Shown one piece after another: positions 1-7,495 of a DNA stretch of 21,193 bases. How positions within the stretch are numbered: the first letter of the stretch is position 1; each line of letters begins with the position of its first letter. This DNA comes from CAVLCC01 sp963661535 (lineage in GTDB: Bacteria > Actinomycetota > Coriobacteriia > Coriobacteriales > CADBOM01). The notes beneath the pieces are model-generated. The model was not told the origin of the DNA. It was given only the letters and a program-made list of their open reading frames with translations, and made no database searches. The translations under genes and the position numbers were made by a program. The stretch is taken from NCBI GenBank assembly GCA_963661535.1, contig CAVLCC010000036.1, positions 1 through 21,193 on the forward strand, in the 5' to 3' direction.

Positions 1-836
1 ACCAAGCTCAAATAGATGAGGATATATCACTTTTGCATGAGGGCGAGTCTTCTACAAGCAAAACATCAGACGGACTATCTTATAGCGAAGTAAGAGACAA
101 GTACCTAAACTGGATGCAAAACGACAACTACCATCTCTACACCTTGTGGAACGGAACAGACGCAGGAGATGGAGAAAACAGATGGGTTGAGTTTAGAATT
201 ATTCAAGTTGGTGAACACGACGATGATGACTCAGCTGTAACTTTTATGGCAACCCACTCACTGCCCGCGGCTAAGTATATGAAATTGCAATTGACCAATT
301 GGTATTGCTGGAACGATTGCGATATGCGTAAGGAAACTTTGAACGGTAGTGATGGATACGCAATGACTGGTTTTGCAGATTTAGCAGATTCAGTTAAAAC
401 AGTTACAAAAATGTCACCAGTTCACGTTTATAACGGCGGAAAATATGACATAACTATCTGGCCAAGTTTTGATAAATTCTGGCTCTTATCATATAGCGAG
501 ATAACAGGATCAACTTATTATGCATCAAAACCTGGCAGTTCTGGAATTGATTTTAGAGAAGAAGGAACTCAATACGCTTGGTTTAAGAATAAGCTAACAG
601 ACACATCTGTAGAATCTCTGCTTCAAGAAAACGCAGCTATTTCAGGAATAAAAACTACTCGAAGTGGTGATTTACCAGAAGTACCAATACCAAAATATAG
701 CGGTTACGATGCGTGGTGGCTTCGTACTCCAAATTTAGGCGATTCTGGCAGTTATGGAATTATTGGTCCAAATGGTTGTTTTAAAAAGTTTTTAGCTCAT
801 GAATCGTGTGGGGTTGTCCCAGCTTTTGCAATGTAG
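1..836 (+). CDS. DUF6273-type surface protein, C-terminal part (cut by window start)
   Basis: The reading frame is open from base 3 with no convincing start (the first candidate, TTG at 33, has no Shine-Dalgarno sequence), so this is the 3' part of a longer gene. The visible ~278 residues match the DUF6273 pattern: a YTLWNG entry motif, FRIIQVGEH, a THSLP motif, DKFWLLSYSE, then WWLRTP and a GVVPAFAM end. The same ordered motifs occur in the C-terminal part of the surface protein ending at 20560, so the two are paralogues. In that paralogue the domain follows Ig-like and InlB-like modules outside the membrane; an extracellular place is therefore inferred here too. Molecular function of the domain is unknown. 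The frame ends at TAG 834-836, shortly before a strong hairpin. Confidence 0.8.
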   Translation, partial: QAQIDEDISLLHEGESSTSKTSDGLSYSEVRDKYLNWMQNDNYHLYTLWNGTDAGDGENRWVEFRIIQVGEHDDDDSAVTFMATHSLPAAKYMKLQLTNWYCWNDCDMRKETLNGSDGYAMTGFADLADSVKTVTKMSPVHVYNGGKYDITIWPSFDKFWLLSYSEITGSTYYASKPGSSGIDFREEGTQYAWFKNKLTDTSVESLLQENAAISGIKTTRSGDLPEVPIPKYSGYDAWWLRTPNLGDSGSYGIIGPNGCFKKFLAHESCGVVPAFAM

Positions 837-862
837 ATACACAGGTTAAACCAAACCTACAT

Positions 863-908
863 AAAGTGGCGAATAGGAAACTCCCCCTTGCGACCTATTT
901 GCCACTTT
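863..908 (+). terminator. Hairpin after the DUF6273 gene, probable terminator
   Basis: A 15-bp stem (863-877 with 894-908, starting AAAGTGGC and ending GCCACTTT) with one G-U pair encloses a 16-nt loop, 26 bases past the stop codon. The following sequence is only mildly T-rich, so it is not a textbook intrinsic terminator. The remaining space up to the citrate synthase start at 1133 is AT-rich and probably holds that gene's promoter; I could not pick one -35/-10 pair with confidence. Confidence 0.6.
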
Positions 909-1132
909 CATTATTTGCAACAAGTTCACCTATGCTCTTGCCGTCTACCTCCAAAAAAATTGTGTTGCAATTAGTTAGAAACACATATATGAGATAAAAT
1001 TATAAATAAATCCAAAAAATACAAATAACTTTTATTCTCACAGCGCATTGTTAGTACTATTTGCATTATTAACGCAGTTAAACAAATTAAACAAATTACA
1101 ACTCATATTTGCAGGCAATTAGAAAGGCACCT

Positions 1133-2458
1133 ATGAATCAACAAGAAGCACAGGCGTTTACGCAATATTTTATTGAGAACAATACGATAGATTCGAGCTA
1201 CTACGATAAATATGACGTAAAGCGTGGGCTCCGTAATTCAGACGGAACCGGAGTTTTAGCGGGCATTACAAACATAAGCAATGTTCATGGTTATGTTGTG
1301 GACGAGGGCGACAAAAAACCAGCGCCTGGCAAACTTACGTTTAGGGGTTATGACATCAATGACCTTGTAAATCGCTATGTTGATAGTGGCAAATTTGGCT
1401 TTGAGGAGATTTGTTATCTTTTGATGATGGGTGATCTTCCAACACCTGAGCAGTCGGAGAGGCTCAAATATAAGATAGAAGAAAGCCGCGAGCTTCCAAA
1501 TGGCTTTACAGCTGAGCATATAATGAACACTCCGAGCACAAATATTATGAACCAGCTCCAACGAAGTGTTGCAATTTTGTATGCTTATGACCCCGACAAT
1601 CCAGATGCAATTACGCCTCAACATGAGTTTGCTGTTGCGCTTTCGCTTTTATCGCGCCTGCCGAGAATTGCGGTTTTGGGATATTATGCCAAGCGTTCCT
1701 ATCATTATGGTGAGTCGATGATTATGCACCGCCATTTGCAGGGATATTCAACGGCTGAGACATTTCTTTCGATGTTGCGTCCTAGCAGGGAGTTTACGCA
1801 TGATGAGGCAGTGATGCTCGACATTATGATGATGATTCATGCTGAACATGGAGGGGGCAATAATTCAACCTTTACATGCCGTTCTCTTACGTCTTCTGGA
1901 ACTGATGCCTACTCTGCATACGCAGGAGCTATTGGAGCGCTTAAGGGATTTCGTCACGGTGGCGCCAATATCAAAGTTGTGCAAATGTTCGACGACATAA
2001 AAGAGCACGTCAAAAACTGCACCGATGAGGGTCAAGTTGCAGACTATCTCCGCAAAATTTTAGCAGGCCAAGCCTTTGACGGCGCAGGACTTATATATGG
2101 AATGGGACATGCAGTCTACACCCTGTCGGACCCTCGCGCTGAGATATGCAGACTGCAAGCACACAGACTGCTGCACGGCACAGAAAGCGAAGCTGACCTT
2201 GCGCTTTTAGAAAAAGTGGCGCAGCTAACGCCTGAGCTTATCTCTAAAAAAGGTGTAGAGAAAGTTGTGTGTCCAAACGTTGATATGTTTAGTGGAATGG
2301 TTTATCGCGCACTGGGTATTCCTGACGATTTGTTCACCCCGCTTTTTGCATGCTCTCGAATGGCAGGTTGGGCAGCTCATAGGTTTGAAGAAATGGTATC
2401 CGGCAAGCGCATAATGCGTCCGGCTTATAAGTCAATTTCTACCGAGACGCGTTGCTAG
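1133..2458 (+). CDS. gltA: Citrate synthase (citrate/2-methylcitrate synthase family)
   Basis: Condenses acetyl-CoA with oxaloacetate to give citrate; in anaerobes with a partial TCA route this mainly feeds 2-oxoglutarate and glutamate. The 441-residue length is normal. The family catalytic set is visible: His275 in GFRHGGAN, His326 in GMGHAVYTLSDPRA, and Asp384 in CPNVDMFSG; HAEHGGGNNSTFT at 236-248 is a further conserved block. I chose ATG 1133 because AGAAAGG (1121-1127) sits five bases upstream; the frame extends to a TTG at 1109 that lacks such a site. It stands alone, with gaps on both sides and no aconitase or isocitrate dehydrogenase nearby. The gene symbol is by family only; activity on propionyl-CoA (a methylcitrate synthase) cannot be excluded from sequence. 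Confidence 0.93.
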   Translation: MNQQEAQAFTQYFIENNTIDSSYYDKYDVKRGLRNSDGTGVLAGITNISNVHGYVVDEGDKKPAPGKLTFRGYDINDLVNRYVDSGKFGFEEICYLLMMGDLPTPEQSERLKYKIEESRELPNGFTAEHIMNTPSTNIMNQLQRSVAILYAYDPDNPDAITPQHEFAVALSLLSRLPRIAVLGYYAKRSYHYGESMIMHRHLQGYSTAETFLSMLRPSREFTHDEAVMLDIMMMIHAEHGGGNNSTFTCRSLTSSGTDAYSAYAGAIGALKGFRHGGANIKVVQMFDDIKEHVKNCTDEGQVADYLRKILAGQAFDGAGLIYGMGHAVYTLSDPRAEICRLQAHRLLHGTESEADLALLEKVAQLTPELISKKGVEKVVCPNVDMFSGMVYRALGIPDDLFTPLFACSRMAGWAAHRFEEMVSGKRIMRPAYKSISTETRC

Positions 2459-2622
2459 ACTAGCTTGAGATTACTTATTTTCTCGCCGTTGATGGAGCGC
2501 AAAAGCCCATATTCAGCGAACTGCAAAGCATGTCGAATTATTTGCCATAAGTTGGTGGTAGTATATTCAAGCTTAATTTGCTTTGGTCGGAAACCAAGGC
2601 GTGTCTATAAGGAGTTATAAAA

Positions 2623-3132
2623 ATGAAAAAAGACATCCATCCAGAATACGTGGAGTGTACCGTTAAGTGCTCTTGCGGAAATACGTTTACAACGCGTTCT
2701 ACTAAGTCCGAGCTTCGCATTGATTTGTGCAACAAATGCCACCCATTCTTCACAGGTCAACAAAAATTTGTTGATACAGGCGGACGCGTACAACGCTTCT
2801 CCGATAAATATGGTTCAGCTTCTGCTGCTGTTTTGGAGCGCGAAGAAGCAAAGAAAGCCGCAAAGGCGCAAAAAGCTGCTGCTGCTGAGGCAGAGGCAAA
2901 AGCTGCACGTGAGGCAAAAGCTGCTGCTAAGGCTAAGAAAGCCGAGGAGTATGCAAAGAAAGCTGCTGAAGAAGAGGCTGCTGCTGCAGCTGCAGCGCAA
3001 AAAGCTGCTGCTGAGGCTCCAGAGGCACCAGCAGAGGGAGAGGCAGCTGAGGCTGCTGCTGAAGCTACCGAGACAACAGAAGCTCCTGCAGAAAATGCTG
3101 AGGCACCTGCTGCTGAGGAAGCTTCCGAGTAG
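2623..3132 (+). CDS. rpmE: 50S ribosomal protein L31 with long Ala/Glu/Lys tail
   Basis: Residues 1-68 are a standard zinc-binding (C+) L31: Cys16 and Cys18 in KCSCGN and Cys36 and Cys39 in CNKCHPF form the metal site, followed by the GGRVQRF motif. The protein is 169 residues whereas L31 is usually about 70. The extra ~100 residues are almost only Ala, Glu and Lys with some Pro and Thr near the end; they look like a charged helix passing into an acidic disordered tail. The first third carries Lys-rich blocks, the last third is strongly acidic. ATG 2623 follows AAGGAG (2609-2614) at eight bases. No second L31 copy is visible here. Core identity is certain; the function of the tail is unknown. 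Confidence 0.95.
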   Translation: MKKDIHPEYVECTVKCSCGNTFTTRSTKSELRIDLCNKCHPFFTGQQKFVDTGGRVQRFSDKYGSASAAVLEREEAKKAAKAQKAAAAEAEAKAAREAKAAAKAKKAEEYAKKAAEEEAAAAAAAQKAAAEAPEAPAEGEAAEAAAEATETTEAPAENAEAPAAEEASE

Positions 3133-3177
3133 GAAAGCTTGCGTTAGCAGACTTTCATACATGAGAGTTGATTAAAT

Positions 3178-3217
3178 AATAGCCGCGATGAGGTAAACAA
3201 AACCTGTCGCGGCTATT
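3178..3217 (+). terminator. Hairpin between rpmE and thyX, probable terminator
   Basis: An 11-bp perfect stem, AATAGCCGCGA (3178-3188) with TCGCGGCTATT (3207-3217), has an inner AGGT/ACCT pair inside the loop. It lies 45 bases after the rpmE stop. The downstream bases are not a T-run, so it may need help from a factor or act as an mRNA 3' stabiliser. Confidence 0.6.
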
Positions 3218-3333
3218 CGTGTATATGTTATGCATCTTACCGGTTGTGCCGCAATAAAATCTTAAATAGGTCTTTTAGACACGAGAGCGCAGGCACATGT
3301 TTTGTTTTATCAAATACTAAAGGATGGTTTGCT

Positions 3334-4014
3334 ATGAATGTTGAGCTTTTATATCACACCCAAGACCCCGAAAGGGTTGTGGCAACAGCTGCAAGACTTT
3401 GCTACTCCGCAGTTGGGGCAGCAGAGTTAAATCAAAAAATGTCGGACGAGGGTGTTCGCAAAATCCTATCAACTATTTTGGCTTCTGGACACCATTCAAC
3501 CTTAGAGCACGCTTCTTATACATTTGCTATAGACGGAGTAAGCCGTGCGCTAACTCACCAACTTGTGAGGCACCGTCTCGCTAGTTTTAACCAGCAATCT
3601 CAACGTTATGTGCGTTTTGATGAGGCTCCAAATGTTGTTGTTCCTCAAACAATTAGTCAAGATGCAGAGTCTAAGAAAATTTTTGATGAAGCAATGAACG
3701 CAACATATGAGGCTTATAGCAAGCTAGTTGAGCTGGGAGTTCCGGCGGAGGATGCTCGCTATGTTTTGCCAAATGCATGTGAGACCAAAATTGTTGTGAC
3801 CATGAATATAAGAGAGCTTCTGCACTTTTTTGAGGTTAGATGCTGCAATAGGGCACAGTGGGAAATTCGCGAGTTAGCAAGCAGAATGCTCGAGCTGGTT
3901 AAGCCTACGGCTCCGTATATTTTCTTAGATGCGGGGGCTCCATGCATTAGGACTGGGTGTCCTGAGGGACGCATGTCTTGCGGGCATCCGTTTGAAAAGG
4001 TCTCGAGAAGCTAG
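3334..4014 (+). CDS. thyX: FAD-dependent thymidylate synthase ThyX
   Basis: Methylates dUMP to dTMP using methylenetetrahydrofolate as carbon donor and FAD/NADPH as reductant, independent of the ThyA route. The ThyX signature RHRxxSxNxxSxR is present at residues 79-91 (RHRLASFNQQSQR), preceded by the HHSTLEHASYTF segment at 53-64. The C-terminal half has the usual NIRELLHFFEVR helix. The 226-residue length is normal. I chose ATG 3334 because AAAGGA lies nine bases upstream; the frame runs back to a TTG at 3244 but that extension has no family resemblance. The C-terminus carries three cysteines in a short PCIRTGCPEGRMSC stretch, a possible metal or redox site seen in some relatives. It lies between rpmE and the DUF1385 gene on the same strand. 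Confidence 0.95.
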   Translation: MNVELLYHTQDPERVVATAARLCYSAVGAAELNQKMSDEGVRKILSTILASGHHSTLEHASYTFAIDGVSRALTHQLVRHRLASFNQQSQRYVRFDEAPNVVVPQTISQDAESKKIFDEAMNATYEAYSKLVELGVPAEDARYVLPNACETKIVVTMNIRELLHFFEVRCCNRAQWEIRELASRMLELVKPTAPYIFLDAGAPCIRTGCPEGRMSCGHPFEKVSRS

Positions 4015-4114
4015 CGGCGTTGCGTGTTTGACGAGTGTGTTGAATAAGCTAGAGTCAATTTATCGAACTCTTGAATTTGATTATTAGATTTAGAAAGAGA
4101 ATTTTTAACAAAGT

Positions 4115-5494
4115 ATGTCTAAGCAGCAAATGAGTGATATAAAACGAGCTGAAGATACAACCGGAGTTTTGCGTCAAACTCACATAGGGGGTCAGGCTCT
4201 CATTGAGGGCGTTATGATGCGAGGCAAATATAATTGGGCGGCAGCCATCAGGCAACCCGATGGCAGCATTTATATAGAGGAGCACGATGTTGCCACAAGA
4301 CCAGACAAACATGGTTGGTTATATTGGCCTGTAATTAGAGGTTGTAGGGCTTTGGTTGAGTCGCTTATGTTGGGATATAAGGCTTTGGGCATTGCCGCAG
4401 ATCATGCTTTTGATTTTGATGATGAAGAAGATAGTGAAGACTCAGCGGATTCGGTTAAAGCTGATGCTAACGCAGTTAGCGATGATTATAGTGAAAGCAA
4501 TCTCAACAGCGAATCTTTATCCACTAACATTGAAGCACCAACTAGTGTTTGTGTTCAAGACTCTATTGAATGTACCAAAGATGACCCTGTGTCTAATCTA
4601 ACTGGGCAAGCTAACTGCGACGAAGGAGAGGTTAGTTCGGACTCTGACCAAGTAGTCACCCAAGACCAAGACCAGAACAAAAACCAAATCGAAGACGAAG
4701 ACTCCGAGAGCAAAGGAGTCTTTGTTATAGGAACCATTTTGGGAGTTGCACTTGGAGTAGCCGCTTTTATTATGCTTCCTGCATTTGTGACTAATCTAGT
4801 TATGGGCGATTATAATTCAAACCCCATCGCTTGGAACATTGTTGACGGAATTGCTAGAGTTGCAATATTTATTCTGTATGTTTGGGCAATTTCTTTTATG
4901 CAAGACATAAAGAGGCTCTTTATGTATCACGGTGCTGAGCACAAAACTATACATTGCTACGAACATGGGCTTGAGCTCACGCCTCAAAATGCTGCACAAT
5001 TTACGACCTTGCACGTGAGGTGCGGCACTGCCTTTTTAATCATGACTCTAATTTTGGCTATAATTGTATTTTCGTTTGCTCCAATAAAAGAGATTTGTGT
5101 AGCCTTTGGATTAGGAGAGGGGCTAGGACAATTTGGAATAATTGTGCTGTCTCGAATTGTTTTAATTCCTCTTGTTGCTGGTTTGGGTTATGAAGTTACA
5201 GTAAAATGGGCGGGAGCTCATCCTGAGAAAAAGCTAGTTAAACTTGTTCTTTGGCCGGGATTGCAAATGCAAAAGCTAACTACTTCAGAACCTGACGAGT
5301 CGATGCTCGAATGTGCCATAGCATCTATGAAAGCAGTGCTTGAGCGCGAAGAAGCCGAAGAGGCCAAAGCTGCTGGCGCGGCTGTCGAAGCAGGAGAAGC
5401 AAGAGAAGCCGACGAAGCCGGCGAAAAGGAAGCCGTAAAAGTCATAGCTCCACAAAAACCCGTTATAGTGGATAGCTTTAGTGCTTCGGCATAA
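4115..5494 (+). CDS. DUF1385 (YqhQ-like) membrane protein with acidic insert
   Basis: Both DUF1385 hallmark motifs are present: GGQALIEGVMMRG at residues 25-37 and HGAEHKTIHCYEHG at 272-285. The protein is 459 residues against roughly 300 for the family. The excess is an Asp/Glu/Ser-rich insert at ~100-199, just before the first membrane helix (202-230), and an Ala/Glu-rich tail from ~410. About four membrane segments follow the insert (near 202-230, 243-263, 300-325 and 335-357). The role of DUF1385 is not established; the His/Glu/Cys-rich second motif suggests metal binding, which is inference. In many Firmicutes this gene neighbours rpmE, prmC and prfA; here rpmE and thyX are close but prfA/prmC do not follow. 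ATG 4115 is used although the upstream AGAAAGAGA is rather distant. Confidence 0.88.
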   Translation: MSKQQMSDIKRAEDTTGVLRQTHIGGQALIEGVMMRGKYNWAAAIRQPDGSIYIEEHDVATRPDKHGWLYWPVIRGCRALVESLMLGYKALGIAADHAFDFDDEEDSEDSADSVKADANAVSDDYSESNLNSESLSTNIEAPTSVCVQDSIECTKDDPVSNLTGQANCDEGEVSSDSDQVVTQDQDQNKNQIEDEDSESKGVFVIGTILGVALGVAAFIMLPAFVTNLVMGDYNSNPIAWNIVDGIARVAIFILYVWAISFMQDIKRLFMYHGAEHKTIHCYEHGLELTPQNAAQFTTLHVRCGTAFLIMTLILAIIVFSFAPIKEICVAFGLGEGLGQFGIIVLSRIVLIPLVAGLGYEVTVKWAGAHPEKKLVKLVLWPGLQMQKLTTSEPDESMLECAIASMKAVLEREEAEEAKAAGAAVEAGEAREADEAGEKEAVKVIAPQKPVIVDSFSASA

Positions 5495-5509
5495 GCGACT
5501 TCTTTATAT

Positions 5510-5536
5510 AGAAAAACCCGTGTTGGTTTTCTAACC
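5510..5536. terminator. Weak hairpin between convergent genes
   Basis: AGAAAAACC (5510-5518) can pair with GGTTTTCT (5525-5532) with one bulge, in the 87-base gap between the convergent DUF1385 and MATE genes. The position fits a shared terminator, but the stem is AT-rich and weak. Confidence 0.3.
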
Positions 5537-5581
5537 AAAGATAACTATCCGATATAACTTGGATTTTAGGACTTTTTACCT

Positions 5582-7492
5582 CTAATCCGCAGAGAGGGTT
5601 ATTGTGGTGTTGTTTAGTCCAACAGTGTTTTGATACTCCACATTTTTTATTGCATTGCGAAGAGTGTGAATGCCAATTGCCTCTTTAGAGTTAGATGCAG
5701 AAGAAGTGGTGTCGAAGTTGACGGGATTAAATGGATGTGCGTTGTCGCGCACGTGGAGCTCCAGTATATCATCTTGCTTTAAGGTGATGCGCACATCTAT
5801 TGCAGGTTTTTTGATGCGGCTAAAACCATGCTTTACGGTGTTGGTAACAAGCTCCTCGGTGCCAAGGGTTGCAAGGTAGGCGCGGCGATTGTCAATTCCT
5901 CGAGATATGCACCACTCACCAACCATGTTCGCACAATCGGTAGCACCAGCAAGGGTTGGCTCACATTCAAAGTTCTCAGATGCAACCCAAGTAGACTGAA
6001 AACTTGCAGGGAAGTGCATCATTTTTTCGAGAAAGTCGGTGTGCGTCGTCCCCTTAGACTCTGCTTTTCTGGCTTTGCCAAAACGTGCAAACACAAGTTG
6101 TAGAGCCAAAGTTATAACAGATCCAATTGGAAATGATAGCCAGATAGCATTTACGCCTAAAGCCCAAACTCCACAAAGCGCAAACAACATGCCTACAAGT
6201 CCAGCTTCGCATACTGCAAGAGCGCTTGCGCCACTCACGTTTCCAGAAGCCTGAAAGTAGCTGGAGAACACCTGGTTTAAGATGCTGAAAGGCTCGCGCG
6301 TAATAAAGATACGCACTGCTATTACGCCAAGGGCAAGTTCGGCTCCTGTAAAGCCAAAGAGTCCAACGACGGCAGGCGCAAAGGCACAAACTGCAATCAC
6401 CAAAATCACCGTCATCACAATACCCATTCTTATGGCGATGCGAAGCGTGTTTTTTAAAGCGAGCTTGTCCTCTTCGCCATAGAAAATGCCACACATAAGA
6501 GTTGCGGTTTGACCAAGACCAATAGAAAGCGACGACGTAAATGTGTTTACTGAGGACAGCATAGACAGCACGGCGACAGCCTCACCCGCAGCAACAGCTA
6601 ACAATAGATGATTAAATGCAAAGGTGCGAAGCATGACGGTAACGCGAGTAAGAGAGTCGGGCAAACCTGTTTTTAGAATACCCCCTAGTTCTTTTAAGTG
6701 CGTTAGGGGATTAACAAGATGGAGGGTGTTTTTCTTGGAGAAAAAATGCGTGCAGCATATGACCACAGCGATGCAGTAAGAACAAGCCGTTGCAAGTCCC
6801 ATGCCGTGAAGTCCTGCATCGAGAACACAAACTGCAGCAAGGTTTAGACTAACGTCGCATACGCTCATAATTATGATTGCTATAATGCCCAGTTGGGGGG
6901 CGTTGTCTAGGCGAAGAAATCCCATTAGCAGCTGCAAGACAAGAATAGGAAGCGCACCTGTGCATATTCCGCTTAAAAAAGCTGTTGTGTTGGCGTGAAG
7001 GTCGCCTTCTCGTGCGCCCATGAATGTGGCAATGTCGCTTGAAAAGGCGGTGCAACAAACACTGAGCACAGCTCCTGCAACAAGTGCTGCTAAAAGAGAG
7101 ACACTAAAAAGCATGTTTACGCGGCTTGCATCGCGAGTTCCCATCGCACGAGCGCTTAGAGCCACAGCACCAGTTTCGATAATTCCAGCAAAACCAGAAA
7201 ACAGCATGAACACAGGAAGCGACATACCAATTGCAGCCACAGCATCGGGGCCTATGAGGTTGCCTGCTATCACGTTGTCGATCATCATGCCAAGGGTGGC
7301 AGAAAGCGTGATTAGAACCGAGAGACAAAGGTATTTGCTAAATGCTCCTCGCAGCAAAGAGTTGGTTTTGGACGCGTCATTGGTGCGGCTCATGCGGTTA
7401 GTGCGACTGGTGCGGTCGTTGCGGCTCATGCAGCTAGTGCGACTGTCGCAGTCGGTATGGTCAGCGTGATCTGTGCGGCTTTTACGGCTCAT
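5582..7492 (-). CDS. MATE-family exporter fused to a C-terminal RsbW-like ATPase domain
   Basis: Residues ~45-475 are a MATE (multidrug and toxin extrusion) transporter with about twelve hydrophobic helices, starting near the SATLGMMIDNVIAGNLIG segment. Residues ~500-636 form a HATPase_c_2/RsbW-type domain with N box EELVTNTVKHGF (546-557), G1-like RDNAHPFNP (582-590) and G2-like IGIHTLRNAI (from 606). MATE exporters are normally ~450 residues and lack such a domain. The first ~44 residues are Arg/Ser/Thr-rich and encoded by a 36-bp tandem repeat. ATG 7492 lies three bases after the GH3 stop, and GAGGATAAT within the end of the GH3 gene can serve as ribosome site. It is the last gene of the four-gene operon. 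The ATPase domain probably phosphorylates or binds the STAS protein; transport substrate is unknown. Confidence 0.88.
   Translation of the reverse strand: MSRKSRTDHADHTDCDSRTSCMSRNDRTSRTNRMSRTNDASKTNSLLRGAFSKYLCLSVLITLSATLGMMIDNVIAGNLIGPDAVAAIGMSLPVFMLFSGFAGIIETGAVALSARAMGTRDASRVNMLFSVSLLAALVAGAVLSVCCTAFSSDIATFMGAREGDLHANTTAFLSGICTGALPILVLQLLMGFLRLDNAPQLGIIAIIIMSVCDVSLNLAAVCVLDAGLHGMGLATACSYCIAVVICCTHFFSKKNTLHLVNPLTHLKELGGILKTGLPDSLTRVTVMLRTFAFNHLLLAVAAGEAVAVLSMLSSVNTFTSSLSIGLGQTATLMCGIFYGEEDKLALKNTLRIAIRMGIVMTVILVIAVCAFAPAVVGLFGFTGAELALGVIAVRIFITREPFSILNQVFSSYFQASGNVSGASALAVCEAGLVGMLFALCGVWALGVNAIWLSFPIGSVITLALQLVFARFGKARKAESKGTTHTDFLEKMMHFPASFQSTWVASENFECEPTLAGATDCANMVGEWCISRGIDNRRAYLATLGTEELVTNTVKHGFSRIKKPAIDVRITLKQDDILELHVRDNAHPFNPVNFDTTSSASNSKEAIGIHTLRNAIKNVEYQNTVGLNNTTITLSAD
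7384..7455 (-). repeat. 36-bp tandem duplication in the N-terminal codons of the MATE gene
   Basis: Two adjacent 36-bp units (7384-7419 and 7420-7455) both begin TGCGGCTCATGC and differ at about six positions. They encode a repeated Ser-Arg-Thr rich peptide with RMSR/CMSR elements. The unit is a multiple of three, so copy number can change without breaking the frame. Confidence 0.7.
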
Positions 7493-7495
7493 CCG

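Noticed and set aside
806..997. Possible 63-residue ORF after the DUF6273 gene
   Set aside because: It overlaps the end of that gene in another frame, spans the hairpin at 863-908, and has no family features or ribosome site.
2720..3175. Long alternative frames over the L31 tail on both strands
   Set aside because: They are low-complexity shadows of the GCT/GAG/AAG-rich tail codons of rpmE.
3244..3333. Upstream extension of ThyX to a TTG start
   Set aside because: The extra residues have no family similarity, while ATG 3334 has a good ribosome site and starts at the usual ThyX N-terminus.
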